64,000 nucleotides of DNA from Lachnospiraceae bacterium (lineage in GTDB: Bacteria > Bacillota > Clostridia > Lachnospirales > Lachnospiraceae). Below are positions 50,080 to 58,530 of this stretch, piece by piece. The position numbers and the translations under genes are program-made. Below the pieces are notes generated by a model that did not search any database, was not told the DNA's origin, and saw only the letters and a program-made list of their open reading frames with translations. Where the stretch lies: NCBI GenBank assembly GCA_015056795.1, contig SVFO01000007.1, positions 48,375-112,374 of the forward strand, given 5' to 3'. Numbering within the stretch: the stretch's first letter is position 1; the number at the start of each line of letters is the position of its first letter.

Positions 50080-50589
50080 TTAATACTCCCTCTTTCTCTC
50101 CCACACCCGAATGGCTTCATTGATCTTGAGAATTAACGGATAGAAAGCCAGCGTTGCAACTAGAGTTACGACCATTTCAGGGAAAATCACATGTAGGAAA
50201 TAATACGGAAAATCAAGTTTTCCCCAAAGCAGGAACAAAAATACATAGGACAATAGCCCGCTCGTCAGATCACTGACCGTAATCAGAGCCAGCGGCAGCT
50301 TAATGTCCTCGGGATAAAACACTTGGGAAAACTTTCCGTTGAGAAAACCGATATAGACGAAAAGCAGTGCATGAAACCCAACAACACCGCCAAAAAAAAT
50401 GTCATAGAGCAGACCACAGGTAAATCCCACGAGCATCCCTGCGTTTTCACCCTTCATGAACCCCTTCGAAGCCGTAATAATGATCAAAAGGTTTGGATAT
50501 ACATGAAGGGGCAATGCAGCGGGAAATACGGCAGTCTGTAATAAATATAACAGCAGAATCAATATTCCTGTCGACAAAACGCTCAGCAT
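50080..50589 (-). CDS. mreD: Rod shape-determining protein MreD
   Basis: Membrane protein of 169 residues with about five helices (ILILLLYLLQTAVFPAALP, LIIITASKGFMKGENAGMLVGFTCGLLYDIFFGG). It links MreC and PBP2 in the elongation complex. GAGGAG lies 10 bases before the ATG; 4 bases separate it from the mreC stop. The order mreB-mreC-mreD-PBP2 is canonical. Confidence 0.93.
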   Translation of the reverse strand: MLSVLSTGILILLLYLLQTAVFPAALPLHVYPNLLIIITASKGFMKGENAGMLVGFTCGLLYDIFFGGVVGFHALLFVYIGFLNGKFSQVFYPEDIKLPLALITVSDLTSGLLSYVFLFLLWGKLDFPYYFLHVIFPEMVVTLVATLAFYPLILKINEAIRVWERKREY

Positions 50590-50593
50590 TGCC

Positions 50594-51466
50594 TTATTTC
50601 TCCTCTATGGTTTGCTTTTGATCCGTAATGACCAAAACCTCAGACAAATGTTCAAAATCCACTGCAGGAATCAAGGTTCCAGATTTCGTCAGATTATTAT
50701 TGTCATTGGTCACCGTCAGGACATAACCGATTAAAATGCCCGGCAAAAACTTATCACTAATGTCCGAGGTGACAATCTTATCTCCCGCCTGCACGGCTCC
50801 CTTGGAATCTACGAGCTTCGAGAAATAAATCACGCCTTCATTCATGCCCTTCAGGCTTCCCGAAACAATCAGGTTATCTTCGGTTGCAAGCGTCATGCCA
50901 CTGACATTGGCATTATCGGATATGATGGCAGTTACCCTTGCCCAGTTGGGACCAACGCTGCTGATCCTTCCGACAAGTCCACCGCCCGCGATCACGTTCA
51001 TGTCCTCCTGAAGGCCATGCTCCGTCCCCTTATCAATGATAAATGCAGAATACCAGTTACCCGAATCTCTGGAAATAATTCTGGCACCCACCTTGTGATA
51101 TTCCTCATATTGCTCATCCAGCTCAAAGAGCTGACGAAGCTTATTCAGTTCATATTTGTCCTGCTGAAGCAAGGTGTTCTCCTCAGTCAAAAGGGCCACC
51201 TGCTCCTTAAGGTTTTGATTTTCCTCCAGCAGGGTTTTAATTTGGGCAAGCTGATCCTTTCTGCCAGAAAGCCAGCTCCCTGCCTCGCCGATGCCCTTTT
51301 CAAAGGGGATCAGCGCATACCCGACAATGCTGCCCAGCGGCTTGTCCAAAAGGTTTGTCGCAAAGGTAAACAGCATTAATGCAGTACATAAAATTGTTAA
51401 AATAAAGAGGAGATATTTACTCGGCAGAGTAAATTTCTCCCCCTTCCGTTTTACAATTGGGCTCAT
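50594..51466 (-). CDS. mreC: Rod shape-determining protein MreC
   Basis: Bitopic protein of 290 residues: one N-terminal helix (YLLFILTILCTALMLFTFA), a coiled coil (about 65-115, EENQNLKEQVALLTEENTLLQQ) and two beta-barrels (ARIISRDSGNWYSAFIIDKG...VVGRISSVGPNWARV). It organises PBP2 and MreD outside the membrane. The ATG overlaps the mreB stop as ATGA, so translation is coupled. Confidence 0.95.
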   Translation of the reverse strand: MSPIVKRKGEKFTLPSKYLLFILTILCTALMLFTFATNLLDKPLGSIVGYALIPFEKGIGEAGSWLSGRKDQLAQIKTLLEENQNLKEQVALLTEENTLLQQDKYELNKLRQLFELDEQYEEYHKVGARIISRDSGNWYSAFIIDKGTEHGLQEDMNVIAGGGLVGRISSVGPNWARVTAIISDNANVSGMTLATEDNLIVSGSLKGMNEGVIYFSKLVDSKGAVQAGDKIVTSDISDKFLPGILIGYVLTVTNDNNNLTKSGTLIPAVDFEHLSEVLVITDQKQTIEEK

Positions 51467-52473
51467 CTACTCATCCCTTCGATTGCATATGCTACCGTTT
51501 TGTAATTGTCTTCCCTAATGATCTTTGCCAGGCCTAGTGCAACACTGGCAACAGGCTCTTCCGCCTGATTTACCTTCAGTCCCGTGCCGCTTCCCAGCCT
51601 TTCCGCAAGATGATTTACTTGCGATGCACCGCCCGAAAGGAAAATCCCTTTACGGAAGATGTCCGCCGCAAGCTCGGGCGGCGTTCTCTCGAGAATGACC
51701 TTAACATTGTCTACGATAGTATTAAAATGTTCCTCCAAGGAATCCACGACGAGCTTCGTCGGGATGGTGCGTTCTACGGGAAGTCCCGTGACAATGTCAC
51801 GACCATAGACAACCGCGCCCTCTTCCTTGTCTTCCAGATTCTTCAGGTTGATTTTGATGTTCTCCGCCGTTTTTCCGCCAATGATCAAAGAAAATTCCTT
51901 GCGAACGGCAGCCCTGATGGATTCATCGAACTTTGCGCCTCCAACCTTGATCAGACGACTTAAAACAATACCGCCAAGGGACAAAATGGAAATTTCCGTT
52001 GTCTCATATCCAACGTTTACAATAATCACGCCCTGGGAATTCTTCACATCCACGTCCTGTCCCAGCGCATCTGCAACTGCCTTTTCCACGATCATAATCT
52101 TTTTTGCCTTGACGCCAGCATCCTTGACCAGATCATAAAAAGCTCTCTTTTCCACCTCTGTCACGTCTGTTGGAACAGCTATGTAAAAGTCTGCAGGCTT
52201 CGCATATCCCTTTTGCAAATCTCCGATAAAATACTTAATCAGAGTCTCCATATTTTTGATGTCTGCAATGACACCATTCGACAAGGGATAGGAAATCTGA
52301 ATGTTGCTCGGTGCCTTCTCATACATCTCGAATGCAGAATTTCCATAGGCAAAGAGCGTATTTTTGTTCTCCACGGCGATCATGTTCTTTTCAATGACCA
52401 CCTTGTCCTCATTTCGGTCATAAATTTTTATGTTATTTGTGCCAAGATCAATTCCAAATGCGTTGAAAGCCAA
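51463..52473 (-). CDS. mreB: MreB/Mbl actin-like protein, divergent
   Basis: Actin-fold filament protein of about 336 residues guiding cell-wall synthesis. Phosphate-1 motif FGIDLGTNNIKIY, connect-1/phosphate-2 region VIIVNVGYETTEISIL and adenosine motif LSGGASQVNHLAERLG are visible. Its N-terminal strand after LGT departs from the usual TANTLVY form, so it is a divergent MreB/Mbl. Start TTG 52473 is chosen with AAAGGAG 10 bases upstream; the open frame runs 27 codons further into radC. The gene order radC-mreB-mreC-mreD supports the call. Confidence 0.92.
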   Translation of the reverse strand: MAFNAFGIDLGTNNIKIYDRNEDKVVIEKNMIAVENKNTLFAYGNSAFEMYEKAPSNIQISYPLSNGVIADIKNMETLIKYFIGDLQKGYAKPADFYIAVPTDVTEVEKRAFYDLVKDAGVKAKKIMIVEKAVADALGQDVDVKNSQGVIIVNVGYETTEISILSLGGIVLSRLIKVGGAKFDESIRAAVRKEFSLIIGGKTAENIKINLKNLEDKEEGAVVYGRDIVTGLPVERTIPTKLVVDSLEEHFNTIVDNVKVILERTPPELAADIFRKGIFLSGGASQVNHLAERLGSGTGLKVNQAEEPVASVALGLAKIIREDNYKTVAYAIEGMSR

Positions 52474-52495
52474 TGTTCCAGAACTCCTTTCTAAA

Positions 52496-53200
52496 TCAAT
52501 CGCTATGTCCAAGCTTTCCGTTTTCTCGAAAACTGTAATAAACGTTATCTCCAATGATCACGTGATCCAACAGCGGAATCCCAAGCTCTATTCCCATTCT
52601 TGCAATTCTAGCTGTGATTTCCAGATCAATGCCTCCCGGTGATGGATCGCCGCTGGGATGATTATGGATCAAAATGATGTTTACGGCCTCTGCCTTCAGT
52701 GCCGTGAGGAAAATGTCCCTCGGACAGGTAACGGAGATATTGATACTTCCTTCCGAAAGCTTTTTCTCCTCCAAAATCAGCCCCTTCGTATCTAGGCAAA
52801 GCAAATAGACACATTCTGCCTTACGATGCCTGAGCTTTTCCATGTAATACTTCGCAATGGTTTCTGGCTCCTTAATGTTTAAGCCATTCTTCGCGACCGC
52901 CCTAGAGATCCTAATTGCAAGCTCGGTGATGCTTTTTAGCTTCACGGCCTTAACCTCACCAATCCCCTTAACCCTTTCCAATTCCTCAAGGCTTAGGTCA
53001 TGCAGGCCTAATAATCCAGTCCTTGGGTATTTTCCCAAGGCAAGGACTTCCTTCGCCAGCTCCAGCGCAGGCTTTTCCTTTGTGCCCGTTCGTAGGATAA
53101 TTGCGAGAAGCTCTCCCTCCGTCAGGTTCTCAGCTCCAAACCTTAGGAACTTCTCATAGGGCATTTCCTGTTGCGTTACTTGATTCTGTTTTTGTTTCAT
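52496..53200 (-). CDS. radC: RadC / JAB-domain protein
   Basis: Protein of 234 residues with a helix-hairpin-helix N-terminus (LSLEELERVKGIGEVKAVKLKSI) and a JAB1/MPN metalloprotease-like domain with the zinc motif IHNHPSGDPSPG. Despite its name, a role in DNA repair is not established. ATG 53200 is chosen since AAAGGGG lies just upstream; the frame continues 17 codons further. Upstream of mreB, the usual place. Confidence 0.93.
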   Translation of the reverse strand: MKQKQNQVTQQEMPYEKFLRFGAENLTEGELLAIILRTGTKEKPALELAKEVLALGKYPRTGLLGLHDLSLEELERVKGIGEVKAVKLKSITELAIRISRAVAKNGLNIKEPETIAKYYMEKLRHRKAECVYLLCLDTKGLILEEKKLSEGSINISVTCPRDIFLTALKAEAVNIILIHNHPSGDPSPGGIDLEITARIARMGIELGIPLLDHVIIGDNVYYSFRENGKLGHSD

Positions 53201-53369
53201 TCGACCCCTTTCCCCTTCTAACCCTTTGGGCAGAATCGAACGAAAACCCATATACTTCTTTACAATGTCTCCATTGTTCCCACACTTCTATATGGTATCA
53301 CAAATTAAAACAGAAGTATACAAAATTTATCTTCTTTTTTTCGCGAAAGTTCGACGTTTGTCCAGCCGC

Positions 53370-54653
53370 CTAAAATTTCACCAATCCCTTTGCCTTAAGG
53401 CTCTGTAAGGATCTTAAAATGCCGAATTTTGCATGGGGCCAGGTAAGGCCGCCCTGAAAATATACGGCGTAGGGCTCCTTGATGGGGCCATCTGCCGAAA
53501 GCTCTATGGAAGAGCCAGAAACAAAGGCTCCAGCTGCCATAATGACCTTGGCATCATATCCAGGCATATCCCAGGGCTCTGGCGTAACATGACTGTCTAC
53601 GGGTGCGGCCGCCTGAATTCCTTCACAGAATGCAATGACGCCCTCGGGCTTACCAAAGGTCACGGCCTGGATGATGTCATGCCTGCTCTCACTTCCATTG
53701 GGAATCACGGGAAATCCAAGCCTTTCATAGATGTTTGCAGCAAAAATGGCAGCCTTTAATGCAGATGCCGTCACGGTCGGTGCCAGGAAAAAGCCCTGAT
53801 AAAACTGAGGCAATATCCCTAAGGAAGCACCAACCTCCTTGCCAAGTCCAGGACTCGTCAGGCGATACGCTGCGTTTTCCACACATTCCTTTTTCCCGGC
53901 AATATAACCGCCGATGGGTGCCAATCCACCTCCGGGATTCTTTATCAAAGAACCAACGATCATGTCCGCACCGACGTCTGATGGTTCCTTGGTCTCTACA
54001 AATTCACCATAACAGTTATCTACCATGCAAATGACGTCAGGTTTTATCGATTTGATAAAGGAAATCAATTGTCCAATGCGGTCAACCGATAAGGTAGGCC
54101 TAGTCTGATAGCCCTTGGAACGCTGAATAGTAACCAATTTCGTTTTTTCATTGATCGCTTTCCGAATGTTTTCGAAATCAACCGCTCCATCTGGAAGCAA
54201 ATCCACCTGACGATAGCTAACGCCATACTCTGCAAGGCTCCCCTTCGAAGGACGAATGCCAATTACCTCTTCCAGCGTGTCATAGGGTTTCCCCACGGGA
54301 GAAAGTAGCTCATCTCCAGGTCGTAAATTACTCATGAGAGCCAGAGCAAGCGCATGTGTTCCGCAGGTGATCTGCGGACGAACCAGCGCATCCTCCGTGT
54401 GGAAGGTATCTGCATACACTGCTTCCAACGTATCCCTTCCAAGATCGTTATAACCATAGCCAGTCGTGCCTAAAAGGCATGCCTCACTGACCGTATTTTT
54501 CTGCATGGCACCAAGTACCTTTAACTGATTGATTTCTGCCACTTGGTCGATTTCTTCAAATCTCGGCTTTAATTCTTCCAGGATTTTTTCGCTGAAATCA
54601 TAAACCTCTTCTGAAATTCCCATGGACATAAAAGCGTCCTTTGTCTTCAACAT
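53370..54653 (-). CDS. Methionine gamma-lyase family / aluminium-resistance-like PLP enzyme
   Basis: PLP-dependent fold-type I protein of 427 residues of the YnbB-like family, often annotated aluminium resistance protein. Motifs are LLGTTGYGYNDLGRDTLE, RPQITCGTHALALALMSNLRPGD, VDNCYGEFVE and the PLP lysine in GSLIKNPGGGLAPIGGYIAG. The real substrate is uncertain. ATG 54653 is chosen with AGAGG just upstream; the open frame runs 29 codons further, but that stretch is stem-loop repeat copy B. Follows miaA in the transcript order, a common clostridial neighbourhood. Confidence 0.9.
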   Translation of the reverse strand: MLKTKDAFMSMGISEEVYDFSEKILEELKPRFEEIDQVAEINQLKVLGAMQKNTVSEACLLGTTGYGYNDLGRDTLEAVYADTFHTEDALVRPQITCGTHALALALMSNLRPGDELLSPVGKPYDTLEEVIGIRPSKGSLAEYGVSYRQVDLLPDGAVDFENIRKAINEKTKLVTIQRSKGYQTRPTLSVDRIGQLISFIKSIKPDVICMVDNCYGEFVETKEPSDVGADMIVGSLIKNPGGGLAPIGGYIAGKKECVENAAYRLTSPGLGKEVGASLGILPQFYQGFFLAPTVTASALKAAIFAANIYERLGFPVIPNGSESRHDIIQAVTFGKPEGVIAFCEGIQAAAPVDSHVTPEPWDMPGYDAKVIMAAGAFVSGSSIELSADGPIKEPYAVYFQGGLTWPHAKFGILRSLQSLKAKGLVKF

Positions 54654-54683
54654 ATTTGCCTCTACTTTCCAAAAGAACTCGCA

Positions 54684-54760
54684 ATCCTCGGGGCTAGGCC
54701 TAGAGTGTCTTTCTGGTAACCATTTGACCCAGAAAGGCACTCTAGGCCTTCCCCTCGAGA
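54684..54760 (+). repeat. Interspersed stem-loop repeat, copy B
   Basis: Starts CCTCGGGGCTAGG, inner arms TCTTTCTGG / CCAGAAAGG-like, ends CTTCCCCTCGAGA. The middle stem GGCCTAGAGTG / CACTCTAGGCC differs wholly from copy A yet stays complementary. It lies in the 5' leader of the methionine gamma-lyase-family gene, opposite in orientation to it, and creates the false N-terminal extension of that frame. Confidence 0.85.
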
Positions 54761-54775
54761 ATATGGAATCCTTTT

Positions 54776-54812
54776 GTTTCTATTGTTTTCTATTGTTTTC
54801 TATTGTTTTCTG
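54776..54812. repeat. 10-bp tandem repeat TATTGTTTTC
   Basis: Three exact units at 54781, 54791 and 54801 with partial units on each side. It forms part of a gene-free stretch of about 560 bases between the methionine gamma-lyase-family gene and miaA. Confidence 0.8.
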
Positions 54813-54983
54813 TTCTTTTATCTATTGTATTTTTAAGTGTTAATTGTGTTAATGTGTTCTACTGTATATTTCATTGTTTTTGTCACGATACTATTTATTC
54901 CCTCTTGCTTGCCCCGATTCCATTTTAATTCTCTAGGCAAACTTTTCAGATCCTTCTGATTGCTCGAATCCATTTTCCGCATC

Positions 54984-55019
54984 TTAGGCAAGCATTTTTC
55001 GTGTTTTTTGCTTGCCTAA
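54984..55019. repeat. GGCAAGC hairpin
   Basis: Perfect 11-bp arms TTAGGCAAGCA (54984-54994) and TGCTTGCCTAA (55009-55019) around a 14-base loop. The same GCAAGC/GCTTGC words recur through 54900-55155. Confidence 0.8.
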
Positions 55020-55030
55020 ATACTTCTTTT

Positions 55031-55152
55031 GCTTGTTCAGGCAAGCATTTCTCGGCTCTCTTGCTTGCTCTATTTCTGCCTTTGCTTGCTCAGGCAAGCA
55101 TTTCTCGGCTCTCTTGCTTGCTCTATTTCTGCCTTTGCTTGCTCAGGCAAGC
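55031..55152. repeat. 53-bp tandem repeat with internal hairpins
   Basis: Units begin at 55031, 55084 and 55137 (the last only about 16 bases). Each begins with the hairpin GCTTGCTCAGGCAAGC (the first copy has one T for C), followed by TCTCGGCTCTC and TTGCTTGCTCTATTTC. Near-identity between units suggests recent duplication. No convincing protein is encoded on either strand. Confidence 0.88.
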
Positions 55153-55212
55153 AAATAGGAAAATGGTTGTCGCTAGATACTGGTTCCTTCATTGATGGAT
55201 GTTTTAGTATCG

Positions 55213-56193
55213 TTAACAAATATGTTGTTTTTTTAATTGGGCAAGCATCGCATCTAGTATTTTTGTGTCGTCGTAGTCGTATTCGTTTTTGTTTAACCAA
55301 ATAACGTCTTGTTCGCGGCGAAACCAGGTAAGCTGGCGCTTGGCAAAATGGCGGGTGCTAAGCTTGATTTGAGCGATGGCCTCGTCCAAGCTACAATCGC
55401 CAGCTAGATAATCCAGAATTTCTTTATAGCCAAGGCCCTGCATGGATGTCATGGTCCTGGTACAGCCCAACCTTTTTAGTTGCTTTACCTCATCCACCAG
55501 TCCCGCCTTGATCATTTCGTCTACACGCTGCTCAATTCTCTCATAGAGCCTCTCTCGAAGGTCATTTAGAACAAAATAAGCACAGTTATACGCTCGATCC
55601 CTCTGTCGTTCCGTCTCGTTATGTTCTGAGATTGGTGAGCCCGTCAAACGATAATATTCCAAAGCACGGATCGTACGTTTAATATTGTTTGCATGAATGG
55701 CCTCCGCAGATTCAGGATCTACCTCCTTTAGCATTTCATGCAGGGCTTCAGGGCCTTCTGTCCTTGCCTTTTCCTCTAACAGCTTACGATACTCGGAATC
55801 ATCCTCATTTTCCGTGAAATGAATGTCACGAAGCAGCGCCTGAACATAAAAGCCCGTTCCGCCAACCACAATGGGAATGTGTCCTCTCTCATAAATCCCC
55901 TGAAGGGCTTTCTTACAAAGCGCCTGAAAGGTAACAACATTGAATTCTTCCCAAGGCATCAGCACATTGATCAAATGATGGGGCACCCCCTGCATTTCAT
56001 CCGTCATAATCTTTGCCGATCCGATGTCCATGAAATGATATACCTGCATCGAATCCGCTGAAATAATCTCTCCGTCAATTGCCTTCGCCAGCTGAATCGA
56101 AAGCTTTGTCTTTCCAACTCCCGTCGGCCCCGAAAGAACAACCATGGAAGGCAATTTTATTCCATCATTCTGATTTAATTCTTTATCTCCCAT
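55213..56193 (-). CDS. miaA: tRNA dimethylallyltransferase MiaA
   Basis: Adds a dimethylallyl group to N6 of A37 in tRNAs reading U-first codons; MiaB, encoded at the window's end, then methylthiolates it. It has 326 residues. P-loop LSGPTGVGKTKLSIQLAK, DSMQVYHFMDIGSAK, VVGGTGFYVQALL and RQLTWFRR are the family motifs. ATG 56193 is chosen with GGAGGG 6 bases upstream; an ATG 6 bases earlier abuts that site. Confidence 0.96.
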   Translation of the reverse strand: MGDKELNQNDGIKLPSMVVLSGPTGVGKTKLSIQLAKAIDGEIISADSMQVYHFMDIGSAKIMTDEMQGVPHHLINVLMPWEEFNVVTFQALCKKALQGIYERGHIPIVVGGTGFYVQALLRDIHFTENEDDSEYRKLLEEKARTEGPEALHEMLKEVDPESAEAIHANNIKRTIRALEYYRLTGSPISEHNETERQRDRAYNCAYFVLNDLRERLYERIEQRVDEMIKAGLVDEVKQLKRLGCTRTMTSMQGLGYKEILDYLAGDCSLDEAIAQIKLSTRHFAKRQLTWFRREQDVIWLNKNEYDYDDTKILDAMLAQLKKQHIC

Positions 56194-56275
56194 GATCATC
56201 CCTCCTTTCCAAATTAGCCCTAATCAAAGCGAATTGTATTTTACTGAAACCATAAGCGACATAAGCATTTTGCCA

Positions 56276-56354
56276 CCTCGAGGGGATGGTTTGGATTATC
56301 TTTCTAGGTCAAAAGTCTACTAGAAAGATGATCCAAACCAAGCCCCGAGTTCTT
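56276..56354 (-). repeat. Interspersed stem-loop repeat, copy C
   Basis: Read on the minus strand: AAGAACTCGGGGCTTGG, inner arms ATCTTTCTAG / CTAGAAAGAT, loop TAGACTTTTGAC-like, end CATCCCCTCGAGGT. The middle stem is GTTTGGAT / ATCCAAAC. It starts 6 bases after the mutL stop, sense to mutL, and separates mutL from miaA. Outer sequence is nearly identical to copy A. Confidence 0.85.
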
Positions 56355-56360
56355 AATAGT

Positions 56361-58517
56361 TTATACAATTCGCTTAAACTTCTTCTCCATCTCGTATTTG
56401 GAGATCGTGATGATGGTCGGTCTTCCGTGGGGGCAATTATACGGATTTTCTAGCGTCAATAGCTCTTCAATCAATTCATCCGCTTCTTCGCGGCTCAAGC
56501 GATTATTCCCCTTCACGGCAGCCTTACACGACATGGTCGCGATTTTTTCCTCAACAAGCCTTGGATTTTGCTTGCTAACGCCAGCCTCCAGCTCATCTAA
56601 AACCGATAAAAACATTTCTCTCTCGCCACATCCATAAAGGTCCACGGGAACGCTTCGCAATGCATATTCATTGCCACCAAATTCCTCAATTTCAAAACCC
56701 ATGCGTTCAAAAATCTCGCGACATTCCCTCAGGATTACCTCCTCCTGACCAGATAAACTAACAATCACTGGTGGGAACAAAATCTGTGACAGCATTTCTT
56801 TCTCGCGATACCGCTTCATAAAGCGCTCATATTTCACCTTCTCATGAGCCGCATGCTGATCAAGAATACAAAGCTTGTCCTGATACTGGAACATCCAATA
56901 GGTATCAAACACCTGTCCAATGATTTGATACTGTGATTTCTTGCTTTGCGTAAGAATCCGTTCCTCGAACAAATCAAGCTGTTTGGGCTTCTCAGCCATA
57001 ATAATGTCATTCAAAGCTTGCTGCTTGTTTTCCTCTGCCGCATTCTTTGTTGTCTCATTCTTTTTCGCAGCATCGAACGGTTTCACATCCTCGGTATCGT
57101 TCTTTATTAAGTCTAAAACACCTTTAATCTCTGTCGAGTCACCATGATCATTACTCAAACGATCTTTTCCTAGTACTGTCTTCAAGTTTTCGGTTTGAAG
57201 CTCCTTGGGAATCTCAGATGTCTCCGTAAAGAAATCATCTTCCTCGCTCTTCACATGATCCGTTGTTTTTGCAATTTCTCCCAACGGTTTTACTATCTGC
57301 TCTGAAGGTTGTGAAACGGCTCTAACCCTTTCCCAAACAGGACTCTTTTGAAAGCTTTCCTGCTTTGGTACGTCCACGCGATATACCGTCTCCTCACGGA
57401 CATAGTTCTCCAGCTTTCTCTTTTGCTCAAAGGGCTCTGCGACACGCGTTTTTGCCATTTCCTCGCGTCGTTTCTTATCCTCCTGCAGAATCTCCTTCTC
57501 ACTCGTAAGACGATCCTGTGGGATCATTTCCCTCTGCACCAGAGTATTCTTTACTGCCTTTGCAATAAAGTCCGTCACCTCAAAATTATCCGAAAACCGA
57601 ACATCCATTTTCGTGGGATGTACGTTAACGTCAACCCTTTCCGCATCCATGGCAAAATGAAGTACGCAGAACGGGAATTTATGCTGCATTAAATATTCTT
57701 TATAGCCTTCTTCAATGGCCTTTGCTACGATACCGCTTCGGACAAAGCGACCATTGACAAAATAGGTTTCGAAATTACGATTTGATCTGACAAGAATGGG
57801 CTTCCCTAGATATCCATCCACCAAAAGCCCCTGCTCTTGAAACTGGATAGGAACCAGGGAATTCGCAATCTCACGACCGTATATCCTATAAATAACCTCC
57901 TTCAGATCACCATTACCTGAGGTATGGAATCTTGTCTGTCCGCCAAGGATAAATTGAAAAGAGACGTCTGGCCTTGACAGAGCCATGCGTTCCATCAGAT
58001 CCGTCACATAGCCACCCTCGGTCGGCGGCTGCTTCAGAAATTTCTTTCTTACGGGAACATTGAAAAACAAATTTCGCATGACAAAGGTCGTTCCGTCTGG
58101 TGCGCCAATCTCCTGAAGATCCTTGGGCACGCCTCCCTCGATGCAAAAGCGAACTCCCGTCAGGTTTTCTGATGTTTTCGTAATGAGTTCCACCTGCGCT
58201 ACAGCCGCAATACTGGAAAGCGCCTCACCACGAAATCCCAGACTATGTATTCTGGAAAGATCGTCCGCTGTCGAGATCTTGCTGGTTGCATGTCGCAAAA
58301 ATGCCTTCTCTACCTGATTCTTCTCCATGCCAGAACCATTGTCCGTCACGCGAATCAGGCTAATGCCACCATCCTTAATCTCTACGGTAATGGCATTCGC
58401 CCCTGCATCTAGTGCATTTTCCACCAGCTCCTTCACGACGCTGGAGGGGCGCTCCACAACCTCCCCTGCGGCGATCTTATCGATTGTCTCCGAATCCAAT
58501 ACATGAATTTCTGCCAT
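56361..58517 (-). CDS. mutL: DNA mismatch repair protein MutL
   Basis: GHKL ATPase and latent endonuclease of 718 residues. The N-terminal ATPase has IAAGEVVERPSSVVKELVENALDAGA, DNGSGM and GFRGEALSSIAAV. A variable charged linker spans about 340-520. The C-terminal nuclease domain carries DQHAAHEKVKYE (DQHAx2Ex4E) and CPHGRPT, so it is the nicking type found in bacteria without MutH. 13 bases after the mutS stop. Confidence 0.97.
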   Translation of the reverse strand: MAEIHVLDSETIDKIAAGEVVERPSSVVKELVENALDAGANAITVEIKDGGISLIRVTDNGSGMEKNQVEKAFLRHATSKISTADDLSRIHSLGFRGEALSSIAAVAQVELITKTSENLTGVRFCIEGGVPKDLQEIGAPDGTTFVMRNLFFNVPVRKKFLKQPPTEGGYVTDLMERMALSRPDVSFQFILGGQTRFHTSGNGDLKEVIYRIYGREIANSLVPIQFQEQGLLVDGYLGKPILVRSNRNFETYFVNGRFVRSGIVAKAIEEGYKEYLMQHKFPFCVLHFAMDAERVDVNVHPTKMDVRFSDNFEVTDFIAKAVKNTLVQREMIPQDRLTSEKEILQEDKKRREEMAKTRVAEPFEQKRKLENYVREETVYRVDVPKQESFQKSPVWERVRAVSQPSEQIVKPLGEIAKTTDHVKSEEDDFFTETSEIPKELQTENLKTVLGKDRLSNDHGDSTEIKGVLDLIKNDTEDVKPFDAAKKNETTKNAAEENKQQALNDIIMAEKPKQLDLFEERILTQSKKSQYQIIGQVFDTYWMFQYQDKLCILDQHAAHEKVKYERFMKRYREKEMLSQILFPPVIVSLSGQEEVILRECREIFERMGFEIEEFGGNEYALRSVPVDLYGCGEREMFLSVLDELEAGVSKQNPRLVEEKIATMSCKAAVKGNNRLSREEADELIEELLTLENPYNCPHGRPTIITISKYEMEKKFKRIV

Positions 58518-58530
58518 GCTCGATTCTCCT

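Noticed and set aside
54653..54740. N-terminal extension of the methionine gamma-lyase-family protein
   Set aside because: This stretch coincides with stem-loop repeat copy B, and a better start with AGAGG lies at 54653.
55031..55152. Possible CRISPR array
   Set aside because: Units are directly adjacent, there are only two and a third copies, no unique spacers separate them, and no cas genes are in the window.
55029..55304. Frames of 60-90 residues across the 53-bp repeat (both strands)
   Set aside because: Their length comes from the repeat lacking stops. Composition is low-complexity, and no ribosome site or family resemblance is visible.
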